Assembly: GCA_003233295.1 (NCBI GenBank)
Contig: QILJ01000187.1
Span: 1-13,859 of the forward strand
Origin: Ignavibacteria bacterium
GTDB lineage: Bacteria > Bacteroidota > Ignavibacteria > Ignavibacteriales > Melioribacteraceae
DNA: 13,859 nt
Reading direction: 5' to 3'
The notes beneath the pieces are model-generated. The model saw nothing but the letters and a program-made list of their open reading frames with translations. It had not been told where the DNA came from and did not search any database. This document shows positions 1 through 7,879 of this stretch, piece after piece. A program made the translations under genes and the position numbers. Position 1 is the stretch's first letter; the number at the start of each line of letters is the position of its first letter.

Positions 1-395
1 TTCCTGGCAATCTTTTCCTGCTTTTGGGCTATATAGTCTGAGGTCTTTTTGTTCTCTTTTTCTTTTGAGAGGATAAGATCATATTTACGATCTAAATTCT
101 CTTCTCTGCTCTCTAATTTTCTTTGTAAGTTCTGAAGTTTTTGTCTTTGCGTATTAACTTCACCGTCAAATTCTTGTTTTTTCTTATACCATTCATCTTT
201 TACTTCAAGAATTTTTTCTCTTTTAAGATTCTTAGCTTCCTTTTCCGCATCGGTAATTATCGCTTTCGCTTTTTCTGTAGCATTAGTAAGTGTATTTTTA
301 CCAATTTTTGAATTTAAAAACCATCCGAGATAAAAAGCAACTACTACCAATCCAATAACAATAGAAATAATAATTACAGGGTCCAAAATTTCCAT
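1..395 (-). CDS. rny: Ribonuclease Y, N-terminal part (runs off the left edge)
   Basis: The visible 131 residues are the N-terminus of RNase Y, the membrane-anchored endoribonuclease that initiates mRNA decay. Residues about 5-27 form one transmembrane segment (PVIIISIVIGLVVVAFYLGW). A long charged coiled coil follows and contains the family's recognisable ...LEAKDE-like and SREENLDRKYD stretches. The KH and HD catalytic domains would lie beyond the left edge. The ATG at 395-393 is preceded by GGAGG about 4 nt upstream, so the start is well supported. The gene lies 25 nt downstream of the 6S RNA, with no visible promoter or terminator between them, so they may share a transcript. The identification rests on N-terminal similarity only, but the combination of anchor and coiled-coil motif is characteristic. 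Confidence 0.9.
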   Translation of the reverse strand, partial: MEILDPVIIISIVIGLVVVAFYLGWFLNSKIGKNTLTNATEKAKAIITDAEKEAKNLKREKILEVKDEWYKKKQEFDGEVNTQRQKLQNLQRKLESREENLDRKYDLILSKEKENKKTSDYIAQKQEKIAR

Positions 396-420
396 AATTC
401 CTCCACAATGTATTTATAAT

Positions 421-617
421 ATCCGTACTACCAGTCTAACGTTGAAGAACCTCTTATGACATAGGTGGGTCATTGCCCGACGCTTTTTAACGTCCACTTG
501 GTTGTGCAAAGACAACTCTCAAATAAATTTGAGATGAGGCCTGTAATACACGCCGTGAGTCAAGAACCCTATTGGTTTTAACTATAGTTCTTCATTTTTA
601 GAACAGGCAGTACGGTA
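421..617 (-). ncRNA. ssrS: 6S RNA (ssrS), RNA polymerase regulator
   Basis: This roughly 195-nt noncoding gap between zapA and rny folds as a long rod. The ends pair perfectly (CCGTACTGCC at 615-606 on the minus strand with GGTAGTACGG at 432-423, one G-U). A second long-range stem of about 9 bp pairs 594-586 with 451-443 (TGAAGAAC with GTTCTTCA). A further hairpin (CTCAAA/TTTGAG) lies internally. Length, end-closing stem and position next to zapA match 6S RNA, which binds the housekeeping RNA polymerase holoenzyme by mimicking an open promoter. The ends are set from the closing stem and may be off by a few bases. No clear promoter or terminator flanks it, so it may be processed from a zapA-rny transcript. 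The call is from structure and synteny, not from a covariance search. Confidence 0.82.
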
Positions 618-620
618 AAT

Positions 621-920
621 CTAAGATGGTGAGGACATTATTTTTGATTCGTTCAGTAGAAGCTTTATCTTTTTAACTTTATCAGTCGCTTGAATACTAA
701 ATTCCCTAAACTTATTCTTTTCCATAAAAAGATCATATGCAATATTCAGAGCCGCAATAATCGCAATAGTTTCCGTTGCTTGATTGGGCAGTTCATCCTT
801 CGTTTCATTCATCACATTATTTACATACTCAGCCAGATCAGCAGCTAATTCTTCATTTTCTACAAGAAGAGAATATTCTTTATCAAATATTGTTACTTTG
901 AGCTTCTTTTTTTCAGTCAT
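621..920 (-). CDS. zapA: Cell division protein ZapA
   Basis: This 99-residue protein has the ZapA layout: a short N-terminal beta domain (KLKVTIFDKEYSLLVENEE) followed by a long helix. The helix includes the family's ELAADLAEYVNNVMNE and a conserved alanine/isoleucine-rich segment (TIAIIAALNIAYDLF). ZapA binds FtsZ and promotes bundling of Z-ring filaments at midcell. Its length is normal for the family. The stop codon lies only a few bases from the predicted 5' end of the 6S RNA. Upstream, 30 nt away, is a small coiled-coil gene, an arrangement common in the FCB group. The start ATG at 920 has only a weak ribosome-binding sequence. Confidence 0.9.
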   Translation of the reverse strand: MTEKKKLKVTIFDKEYSLLVENEELAADLAEYVNNVMNETKDELPNQATETIAIIAALNIAYDLFMEKNKFREFSIQATDKVKKIKLLLNESKIMSSPS

Positions 921-950
921 TTTTTGTCATCACCATCATTTACAAATTAT

Positions 951-1265
951 TTAAGAACGTAAATGATTATCAATTTTATCTATAAGTTCCGCAATTTTAG
1001 CTTTGATAGCTTCTCTATCCTCAGAATTGTTGCTTCCTTCCTCTTCAAAAAGATCATCACTAAAAGTACGGGTCTTTGTTTCTTTTTCTAATTGTTCCAA
1101 TTTCAATTTAAGAATTTCATTCTCATCTTTCAAGTTTTTAATAGTTTTTTCTAACGCTAATTTTTCTTCAGATAATTCATCACAGCGTTCAACGAACAAA
1201 TAAATACTCTTTTCCAGAGAAAACAGCTCGTCTAAAAAGAAATCATATATCGATTGTTCTGCCAA
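951..1265 (-). CDS. Small coiled-coil protein between pheT and zapA
   Basis: This 104-residue acidic protein has no assigned function. A heptad-rich coiled coil spans about residues 15-65 (LEKTIKNLKDENEILKLKLE), followed by an acidic linker (FSDDLFEEEGSNNSED). The conserved-looking C-terminal helix, REAIKAKIAELIDKIDNHLR, resembles the end of small proteins found just upstream of zapA in Bacteroidota. The start appears to be TTG at 1265, 2 nt after the pheT stop, with GAGG about 9 nt upstream; no ATG gives a comparable protein. Position and coiled-coil form suggest a cell-division accessory role (ZapB-like in shape), but this is inference from neighbourhood only. Confidence 0.75.
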   Translation of the reverse strand: MAEQSIYDFFLDELFSLEKSIYLFVERCDELSEEKLALEKTIKNLKDENEILKLKLEQLEKETKTRTFSDDLFEEEGSNNSEDREAIKAKIAELIDKIDNHLRS

Positions 1266-1267
1266 AT

Positions 1268-3316
1268 TTATTTACCTCTTAATTCTGCATTCACTTTTTT
1301 CTTCACGCTTTCAATAGCTTTCCAAAATTCAACTTCCACCTCATCTTCGGTTAGCGTACGCGATTCATCAAAATAAATAAGTTCAAATGCAAGACTCTTT
1401 TTATCTTCCCCTAAACTTTCACTTTCAAAGATATCGAATAACTTAACATTTTTCAACAACTTAGAGCTATTTTCATAAATTATTTTTTTAACTGTATTAA
1501 AGCCAATATTTTTATCAATTACAAATGCACAGTCCTTTTTGATCTGAGGATACTTTAGCAATTCTTTAAAGACCGGCTTATTCTTCTGCAGTTTCTTCAT
1601 TTCATGCAAATTGAAATCAAAAACAAAAACGTTTTGAGTAATATCAAAATCTTTTAATACATTTTTAGCGACCTTTCCTCCTTCAGCAATTTTTGATTTA
1701 CCGGAAAGAATAGATATCGAATATTCGTAGACTTCATCGGCAGAATTATTCTGCTTAATTTTTGTTTTTGAGGAATTTATTGTTTCCTCGAGAAATGATT
1801 CTGCAATTCCCTTCAGATCATAGAAATCAAATTCACGTTCTTTGCTGTTCCACTCAGCTTGTTCAGCCAAGCCTGTAATAGCCAACAGCAGATGTTCCGA
1901 TTCATCAAAATCGGAAAAATCATTTATTTCATTATTGATCTTATTTATTATATGACCGATTTCATAAATCTTCAAATCATTTTCTTTTACTTTGATATTT
2001 CTGCTGATAGTAGCAAGCACACCGGGGATAAGCGACGGACGGATGTGAGACATTTCGACACTCTGCGGATTCATTACTCCAACAGGATCTCCATATTTTT
2101 TTGCAACTTCTTCATTGAGAAGTGAGTTTGTAATTATCTCATAAAATCCCAGACCAGTTAAAGTAATTCGAACATGATCATTAAATAATGAGTGATCAAC
2201 TTTTCGTTCAATCGAAACACCGATTTTTGAAATATTCGGAATATTATCATAACCGTAAATCCGTGCTATCTCTTCAATCAGATCGATCTCGCGTTCAATA
2301 TCGTGTCTGAATAATGGGATTGAGCAAGTTACGGTTTCATCAGTTTCCTCAATTACTTTAAGTTCCAAACTGTTCAGAATATCTTTTACTTTCTGAGATG
2401 AAACATCAAAGCCAAGAACTTTTCTTGCACGTTCAAATCTTAGAGAAACCTTCTTTCTTTTTATCTCCTTCGGATAAGCATCGATTAATCCAGATGCAAT
2501 TTGTCCGTCGCCCAATTCGGCAATCAACGAAGCCGCCCTGTCTGCAGCAAATGTGGTCATATCCGGGTCGCATCCGCGCTCAAATCTGATTGATGAATCA
2601 GTCTGAAGTCCGAGTTTCTTAGAAGTTTTACGGATTGCAGAAGGTCTGAAATAAGCGCTTTCAATTAGGATGTTTTTTGTATCATTAGTAACTTCAGAAT
2701 TTTCGCCGCCCATTACTCCGGCAATTGCAACCGGTTTTTCTGCGTCACAGATCAGCAAATCCGTTTCGATCAGTTTGCGCTCTTTGGAATCAAGAGTAAC
2801 AAATGTTTCATCCTTACCAGCGCTGCGAACAACAATTTTATGTCCTGCTAATTTATCAAGATCAAATGCATGAAGCGGTTGTCCCAATTCGTACAATATA
2901 AAATTAGTTACATCCACAACATTGTTGATTGGTCGCAAGCCAATAGCAGTAAGCTTTTCCTTCAGCCAGTTGGGCGATTCCTTTATTGTAACATTCTTTA
3001 CAACTCTGGCAACATAACGAGGACAATCCGTTTCGTTCTCGATTACAACTTCCGCAAGATCATTTACAGCTTCACTAGTTTCTTTGATCTCTAATTCCGG
3101 TCTAATCAATTTCTTTCCGAATACTGCAGCAAGATCGCGTGCAACGCCAACATGACTAAAAGCATCAGCACGGTTTGGTGTAATGTCGATATCTATAATT
3201 ACATCATTAAAACCTAAGGCATCGCTTAATTCTGTGCCCTCTTCTACATCATCGGGCAGAACCATAATACCATCGTGGTTATCGCTTATTCCCAATTCCC
3301 TTTCCGAGCAGATCAT
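1268..3316 (-). pseudogene. pheT: Phenylalanyl-tRNA synthetase beta subunit, C-terminal part after a frameshift
   Basis: This frame carries about 682 residues of PheT, starting with the conserved MICSERELGIS motif. It contains the B3/B4 editing domain (about residues 95-260 here, with the motif NNVVDVTNFILYELGQPLHAFD), the B5 domain (about 287-355) and the catalytic-like core. It ends with a complete FDX-ACB anticodon-binding domain of about 95 residues. The missing first 113 residues lie in another frame (3279-3656). The open frame extends upstream to an ATG at 3409, but that extension (MLQRVRRLFL...) is a shadow of the other frame and is not PheT-like. Joined, the two parts give a normal-length PheT of about 800 residues. 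Because PheT is essential, the break is either an assembly or sequencing error or a genuine lesion. Confidence 0.85.
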
Positions 3317-3656
3317 CACCGCGGATCTTTGTTTTTCCAATCGTAAAATCAGCAGTCGGAATTTTTGCACCGACCTTTGCAAGAACAATCTTCTGACCCG
3401 CTGCAACATTAGGCGCGCCGCACACTATCGGTAATTCGTCCTCACCAACTTTTACTTTGCACAAAGATAATTTATCCGCATTGGGATGTTTCTCTTTTTC
3501 GGCTACATAACCGACAACAAAATTCTCGTAAATCTTTTTCTGGTCGATTACTTCATCTACTTCAAGCCCAGATGTAGTAAGGGTTTCAACTATCTCATCA
3601 GTCGATATCCCATCAAGATCAACATAATTTTTCAACCAATTAAGTGATAATTTCAC
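3279..3656 (-). pseudogene. pheT: Phenylalanyl-tRNA synthetase beta subunit, N-terminal part before a frameshift
   Basis: The first 113 residues are an intact PheT N-terminus: MKLSLNWLKNYVDLDG, then the OB-fold tRNA-binding domain with NFVVGYVAEKEKHPNADKLS and PIVCGAPNVAAGQ. After KIRG (G113 at 3320-3318) the frame runs into 12 non-homologous residues and stops at 3279. The family normally has about five more residues between RG and the M-[IL]-C-S motif (E. coli has LRGEPSEGMLCS). Here only one base separates GGT from the ATGATCTGC that restarts the homology in the +1 frame, so 14 bases appear to be missing. The start is GTG at 3656 with GAGG upstream, 13 nt after pheS. Confidence 0.85.
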
Positions 3657-3669
3657 TAGAGTTCCTCAA

Positions 3670-4659
3670 TTAAAATTGCTGTAAAAATCGTTTGTCATTA
3701 TCGAAAAATACTCTGATGTCGCCAACTCCATATTTTAACATCGCTATTCGTTCCACGCCCATACCAAAAGCGTAGCCGACATATTTTTCGTTATCAATAC
3801 CTACATTCTCAAATACATTCGGGTCAACCATACCGCAGCCCATTATTTCGAGCCACTTACCTGGTTTACCTTTCTGCTCCCACCAAATATCAACCTCAGC
3901 GCTCGGCTCGGTGAATGGGAAAAAGCTCGGACGGAATCTGTACTTCACATCATCCCCGAAAAATTGTTTTGCGAACGCTACCAATGTTCCTTTTAATTCT
4001 GCGAAAGTTACATCCTCGTCAACGTACAACCCTTCAACCTGATGAAACAAGCAGTAACTCTTTGCGCTGAGAGCTTCATTTCTGTAAACCTTTCCGGGCA
4101 TTATTGCTCTGAGCGGCGGTTCCTTACTTTCCATCAATCTAACTTGCACCGGAGATGTATGTGTTCGCAGAAGAAATTTATCGTTGATGAAAAATGTATC
4201 CTGCATATCGCGTGCGGGATGATCAGTAGGGAAATTCAACATCTCAAAATTATTATGATCCGATTCTAATTCCGGACCTTCATATATCGAAAATCCCAGC
4301 CCTTTGAATATTTGTTTGATTTCATTTAACGTCTGAGTTAAAATATGAGTAGAACCAAGTTCAATCTTTCTGCCGGGAAGCGATAGATCGATATACTCTT
4401 GTATTTCCGATTCGGAACTAGCAAGCTGGATTTTAACTTCATCAAATTTTTTCTGAGCGGAAGACTTAGCCTTGTTCAGCATTTGACCATACTTGGGCTT
4501 CCTTTCCTTAGGCAATTGCTTGAATTCTTCAAACAACTCAGTGAACAGACCTTTCCTTCCCAAATATTTAATTCTTACTGCTTCTAAAGTTTCATCATCT
4601 TTAACTTCAGCTATTTCCGCACTAAACCCTTTTTCCGCTGATTCAATTTTATCGAGCAT
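3670..4659 (-). CDS. pheS: Phenylalanyl-tRNA synthetase alpha subunit
   Basis: This is the 329-residue catalytic alpha subunit of the alpha2-beta2 enzyme that charges tRNA-Phe. An N-terminal coiled coil (about residues 1-90, with VRIKYLGRKGLFTEL) is followed by the class II aminoacyl-tRNA synthetase fold. Motif 1 lies around residues 128-150 (GPELESDHNNFEMLNFPTDH). The motif 2 region is at 165-210 (RTHTSPVQVR, VYRNEALSAKSYCLFHQVEG), and motif 3 is near 299-308 (GMGVERIAML). The AKSYCLFHQ variant of motif 2 resembles Bacteroidota PheS (RAHCFFHQ) more than the THTPMFHQ of Proteobacteria. Length is typical. It sits 13 nt before pheT and is separated from rplT by two terminator-like hairpins. Confidence 0.96.
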   Translation of the reverse strand: MLDKIESAEKGFSAEIAEVKDDETLEAVRIKYLGRKGLFTELFEEFKQLPKERKPKYGQMLNKAKSSAQKKFDEVKIQLASSESEIQEYIDLSLPGRKIELGSTHILTQTLNEIKQIFKGLGFSIYEGPELESDHNNFEMLNFPTDHPARDMQDTFFINDKFLLRTHTSPVQVRLMESKEPPLRAIMPGKVYRNEALSAKSYCLFHQVEGLYVDEDVTFAELKGTLVAFAKQFFGDDVKYRFRPSFFPFTEPSAEVDIWWEQKGKPGKWLEIMGCGMVDPNVFENVGIDNEKYVGYAFGMGVERIAMLKYGVGDIRVFFDNDKRFLQQF

Positions 4660-4681
4660 TACTTTAAACCTTAGTTATTAA

Positions 4682-4722
4682 TAAAAACACCCTCTCCGTC
4701 TGACAGCAGAACAAAAGAGGGC
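4682..4722 (-). terminator. Terminator or attenuator hairpin before pheS
   Basis: On the minus strand, CCCTC (4721-4717) pairs with GAGGG (4694-4690). A possible inner stem is TCTG/CAGA, and a T-rich tail (GTTTTT) follows at 4689-4683. It lies 24 nt before the pheS start codon, leaving little room for a separate promoter, so partial read-through or attenuation of pheST is plausible. Confidence 0.55.
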
Positions 4723-4725
4723 ATT

Positions 4726-4768
4726 AAAAATTATCTGGTTAATCCTTTTAATAAAAGGCAGCACAGAT
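4726..4768 (-). terminator. Terminator-like hairpin just after rplT
   Basis: Immediately after the rplT stop, ATCTG (4768-4764) pairs with CAGAT (4737-4733). These enclose a perfect CCTTTT/AAAAGG hairpin (4758-4753 with 4749-4744), and AATTTTT follows. With the hairpin at 4682-4722 it forms a tandem pair closing the infC-rpmI-rplT unit. Confidence 0.5.
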
Positions 4769-4770
4769 AT

Positions 4771-5118
4771 TTAATCAGTAACAAATTTAACAATTTCTGA
4801 AAACGCTTTTGGATTTTCCACAGCTAAATCTGCTAAGATTTTCCTATTAATATCAACACCTTTAACTTTCATAGCATTGATCAATCTGGAATAAGTAGTT
4901 CCATTCACTCTTGCCGCTGCGTTTATTCTAACTATCCAGAGACGGCGGAAAGTTCTTTTCTTTGCTTTCCTATCTCTATAAGCGTATTGCAAACCCTTTT
5001 CAACATGGTGTTTTGCAACTGTATAAACGTTGCTGCGAGCGCCCCAAGAACCTTTTGCCATCTTGAGGACTTTTTTTCTTCGCTTATGTGAAGCGACTTT
5101 GTTGTTTGCTCGTGGCAT
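4771..5118 (-). CDS. rplT: 50S ribosomal protein L20
   Basis: This 115-residue, highly basic protein matches L20 along its full length: [67 protein letters not shown] and a C-terminal globular part with [25 protein letters not shown]20 binds 23S rRNA early in large-subunit assembly. In some bacteria it also represses its own operon by binding the mRNA, but I did not identify such an operator here. It follows rpmI by 15 nt in the universal infC-rpmI-rplT order, with GAGGT upstream of the ATG. Two terminator-like hairpins follow. Confidence 0.98.
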   Translation of the reverse strand: MPRANNKVASHKRRKKVLKMAKGSWGARSNVYTVAKHHVEKGLQYAYRDRKAKKRTFRRLWIVRINAAARVNGTTYSRLINAMKVKGVDINRKILADLAVENPKAFSEIVKFVTD

Positions 5119-5133
5119 ACGTACCTCTTTATT

Positions 5134-5325
5134 TTATTGGATCATTATTTTGACACGTTTCTCTTCAGACTTAGCAACTAATGTTGCATGTCTCAAGTTT
5201 CTTTTTCTCTTTGTACTTTTTTTAGTGAGAATATGTGCCTTATAAGCTTTGTATCTTTTTACTTTTCCTGAAGCAGTTTTCTTGAATGTTTTTGCTGCTC
5301 CGCGGTTACTTTTCATTTTTGGCAT
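5134..5325 (-). CDS. rpmI: 50S ribosomal protein L35
   Basis: This 63-residue, strongly basic protein has the L35 signature from the first residue: [20 protein letters not shown], then [23 protein letters not shown]. It belongs to the large ribosomal subunit. Length is normal. It lies between infC (17 nt upstream) and rplT (15 nt downstream) in the conserved operon order. Confidence 0.97.
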   Translation of the reverse strand: MPKMKSNRGAAKTFKKTASGKVKRYKAYKAHILTKKSTKRKRNLRHATLVAKSEEKRVKIMIQ

Positions 5326-5342
5326 AATATTTTACCTGTTTG

Positions 5343-5891
5343 TTATTTTTTCTTTTTCAGTTTCAATGGAGCTAATATCACATGCATTGCTCTGCCTTCA
5401 AATTTGAAATCATATTCCGGTTTTGCAATCTCGGATAATTTTTCAATGAATTTTTTCAACAGTTCAGCACCATGCTCTTTATACGCCAGCTCCCTTCCTT
5501 TAAATATGACGGAAACTTTAACTTTATTTCCATCCTCTATAAAATTTATTGCATGTCTTGCTTTAAATTCAAAATCGTGTGTATCAGTATTCGGATGCAA
5601 TCTGATTTCTTTTAAAACCGTAACATGCTGTTTCTTTTTCTGTAATTTATCTCGCTTCTGTTTCTCGTAAACAAATTTGCCGTAATCAATAATTTTGCAA
5701 ACAGGCGGATTTGCATTCGGTGCGATTTCAACCAAGTCAAGTTCTTTTTCTTCAGCTTTTTCAAGAGCCATTCTTGAAGTAAAGATACCGAGTTGAGTAC
5801 TGTCGGAATCTAAAAGTCTAACTTCCTTTAATTCCAATAATTCTTGATTGATTCTTATTTTGTTCTGTTTCCCTTTTGATCCAGCTCCGAT
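5343..5891 (-). CDS. infC: Translation initiation factor IF-3, apparently starting at AUC
   Basis: IF-3 binds the 30S subunit, prevents premature 50S joining and rejects non-canonical start codons. The frame from 5891 gives about 182 residues, normal for the family. The N-terminal domain carries KIRINQELLELKEVRLLDSD and LVEIAPNANPPVCKIIDYGKFVYEKQKR. The C-terminal domain has LKEIRLHPNTDTHDFEFKARHA and VKVSVIFKGRE. No ATG, GTG or TTG lies between the in-frame thrS TAG (5906-5904) and the conserved RINQELL segment. The first available TTG (5837) would remove about 18 residues, including conserved ones. A perfect GGAGG (5902-5898) sits 6 nt before ATC at 5891-5889, so AUC is the likely start. 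Rare start codons on infC (AUU in E. coli) allow IF-3 to repress its own translation. Confidence 0.95.
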   Translation of the reverse strand: MGAGSKGKQNKIRINQELLELKEVRLLDSDSTQLGIFTSRMALEKAEEKELDLVEIAPNANPPVCKIIDYGKFVYEKQKRDKLQKKKQHVTVLKEIRLHPNTDTHDFEFKARHAINFIEDGNKVKVSVIFKGRELAYKEHGAELLKKFIEKLSEIAKPEYDFKFEGRAMHVILAPLKLKKKK

Positions 5892-5897
5892 GAATAA

Positions 5898-5902
5898 CCT
5901 CC
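5898..5902 (-). promoter_or_regulatory. Ribosome-binding site that fixes the infC AUC start
   Basis: A perfect GGAGG lies 6 nt before ATC (5891-5889) and begins 1 nt after the thrS stop codon. No ATG, GTG or TTG lies at a workable distance downstream, so this site is the main evidence for initiation at AUC and for likely IF-3 autoregulation. Confidence 0.85.
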
Positions 5903-5903
5903 A

Positions 5904-7835
5904 CTAATTGTTATTATTTCTATTTTTAATAGATGATTTTAATTCGGAAATAAAATCTTCCAATTTGCTTTCGCCCAAATCACCATGTTTATGTTTACGA
6001 ATTGAGATGGTGTTATTAGTTTCTTCTTTATCACCTACAATAAGCATGTAAGGAACTTTCTGTGTTTCCCAATCTCTTATCTTATACCCAATTTTTTCAT
6101 TTCGTTTATCAAATTTAACTCTAATATTTTCATCAAGCAATGAAGATACAATTTTTTGCGCATAATCAAAATAATTTTGTGATACCGGAATGACAGCAAC
6201 TTGAACAGGAGCCAGCCAAACCGGGAATGAACCGGCATAATGTTCTATCAGCACTCCCATGAATCTTTCGATTGAACCGAGCAGCGCACGATGAACCATG
6301 AACGGACGATGTTCCTTTCCGTCTTCACCAATGTAAGTCATATCAAATCGCTCGGGCAGATTGAAGTCGAACTGTATCGTGCTCATCTGCCATTCTCTGT
6401 TAAGCGCATCTTTAATTTTGATGTCGATCTTAGGACCGTAAAAAGCGCCGCCGCCTTCATCAATTTCATATTCAAGTCCTTCATGCTCCAGGGCTTTCTT
6501 TAATGAGTTTGTTGCCTGCTCCCAAAGTTCATCATTACCAGTAACCTTTTCGGGACGGGTTGAAACATAATATTTAAGACTCTCAAACCCGAAAGATTTC
6601 CACATGTAATTTGAAAAACGGATAACTTCAATTATCTCATCTTCAATCTGCTCTTTTGTACAGAAGATATGAGCATCATCTTGAGTAAAACCTCTTACAC
6701 GAAGAAGTCCATGTAGAACGCCGCTTTTTTCATAACGGTAAACTGTTCCAAGCTCTGCCCAACGCAGAGGCAGATCACGATAAGAACGAAGATCAGTTTT
6801 ATAGATTAAAATGTGAAACGGACAGTTCATTGGTTTAACATAATAATCCTGTTCGTCAATCTCCATCGGAGAATACATATTCTCTTTGAAATGAGAAAGA
6901 TGTCCGCTTGTTTCCCAAAGCTGAGCCTTACCAATATGCGGAGAATAAAGAAGATCGTAACCGTTCTTCAGATGCTCTTTTTTCCAGAAATCTTCAATCT
7001 CATTTCTAACTCTTGCACCTTTCGGATGCCAATAGATCAAACCAGGACCGGCATCTTCGTGAATACTGAACAAGTCTAACTGCTTCCCTAACTTTCTATG
7101 ATCTCGTTTTTTTGCTTCCTCAACAAACTCCAGATAATCAGTAAGCATTTTCTGTTTCGGGAATGAGATACCATAGATCCTCTGCATGCGAGCTTTGTTT
7201 TCGTCACCGCGCCAGTACGAACCGGAAACACTCAGAAGTTTGAAATATTTTATATATCCGGTTGAAGGAAGATGAGGTCCAAGACACAAGTCAGTGAAAC
7301 CGCCTTCATTATAAAGGCTTATAGCTGTTGTGTTTTCATCAAGTCCGTCAATCAACTCAAGTTTGTATTCATCCTTTTGCTCATTGAAAAATACAAGTGC
7401 TTCTGATTTACTTAGTTCTTTTCTCTTGAAAGGTTCATTCTTATCAATGAGTTCCTTCATCTTTTTTTCGATCTTAACTAAATCTTCTTCAGATAATTTT
7501 TCATTAATATCTATATCGTAATAAAATCCATTATCTATTGCCGGACCAACGCCAAACTTAGCTTCAGGATAAAGTTCCTTCACCGCATGAGCCATAAGAT
7601 GAGAAGAAGAATGCCAATAAGTCTCTTTCCCCTTTTCATCGTTAAAAGTATATAGCTTCAGTTCACAGTCATTGTTGATAGGAGTATTGATTTCCTTCAT
7701 GATACCGTCAATTTCCGCTATCAAAGTTTCCTTTGCCAATCTTCCGGAAATAGATTTTGCTACCTCTAAAGGAGTAATACCTTTATCATACTCTTTTGCA
7801 GAGCCATCCGGTAATGTTATTTTAACTTTTCCCAT
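5904..7835 (-). CDS. thrS: Threonyl-tRNA synthetase
   Basis: This 643-residue class II enzyme charges tRNA-Thr. A TGS domain covers about residues 1-62. The N2 editing domain has H75 and H79 (HSSSH) and the second editing motif C184/H188 (TDLCLGPH). The catalytic core follows, with the zinc ligands C338 (KPMNCPFH), H389 (QDDAHIF) and H515 (MVHRALLGSIERF). The C-terminal anticodon-binding domain begins near residue 545 (VQVAVIPVS). Length is normal and all expected key residues are present. It is the first gene of the thrS-infC-rpmI-rplT run. Its ATG lies only 14 nt after the T-tract of a terminator that follows tRNA-Val, leaving no space for its own promoter, and no clear Shine-Dalgarno is visible. 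Confidence 0.98.
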   Translation of the reverse strand: MGKVKITLPDGSAKEYDKGITPLEVAKSISGRLAKETLIAEIDGIMKEINTPINNDCELKLYTFNDEKGKETYWHSSSHLMAHAVKELYPEAKFGVGPAIDNGFYYDIDINEKLSEEDLVKIEKKMKELIDKNEPFKRKELSKSEALVFFNEQKDEYKLELIDGLDENTTAISLYNEGGFTDLCLGPHLPSTGYIKYFKLLSVSGSYWRGDENKARMQRIYGISFPKQKMLTDYLEFVEEAKKRDHRKLGKQLDLFSIHEDAGPGLIYWHPKGARVRNEIEDFWKKEHLKNGYDLLYSPHIGKAQLWETSGHLSHFKENMYSPMEIDEQDYYVKPMNCPFHILIYKTDLRSYRDLPLRWAELGTVYRYEKSGVLHGLLRVRGFTQDDAHIFCTKEQIEDEIIEVIRFSNYMWKSFGFESLKYYVSTRPEKVTGNDELWEQATNSLKKALEHEGLEYEIDEGGGAFYGPKIDIKIKDALNREWQMSTIQFDFNLPERFDMTYIGEDGKEHRPFMVHRALLGSIERFMGVLIEHYAGSFPVWLAPVQVAVIPVSQNYFDYAQKIVSSLLDENIRVKFDKRNEKIGYKIRDWETQKVPYMLIVGDKEETNNTISIRKHKHGDLGESKLEDFISELKSSIKNRNNNN

Positions 7836-7849
7836 ATCAAATTTTATTT

Positions 7850-7872
7850 AAAAAAAAACGGAGAATCCTCCG
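7850..7872 (-). terminator. Intrinsic terminator between tRNA-Val and thrS
   Basis: On the minus strand CGGAG-GATT-CTCCG is followed by nine T residues. It begins 8 nt after the tRNA-Val gene and ends 14 nt before the thrS ATG. The stem is short (5 bp) but GC-rich. It should end tRNA transcripts and may set how much transcription enters thrS. Confidence 0.72.
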
Positions 7873-7879
7873 AAAATTG

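Noticed and set aside
3305..3325. Programmed +1 frameshift in pheT
   Set aside because: No slippery sequence or stop-codon pause like that of prfB is present at GGT GAT G, and a simple shift would still lack about five conserved residues, so a deletion explains it better.
3317..3409. Extension of the downstream pheT frame to the ATG at 3409
   Set aside because: The residues (MLQRVRRLFL...) are an out-of-frame reading of the conserved PheT tRNA-binding domain, not a real N-terminus.
7836..7872. T-box riboswitch upstream of thrS
   Set aside because: Only 14 nt separate the terminator from the ATG, tRNA-Val lies directly upstream, and no T-box sequence or specifier stem is present.
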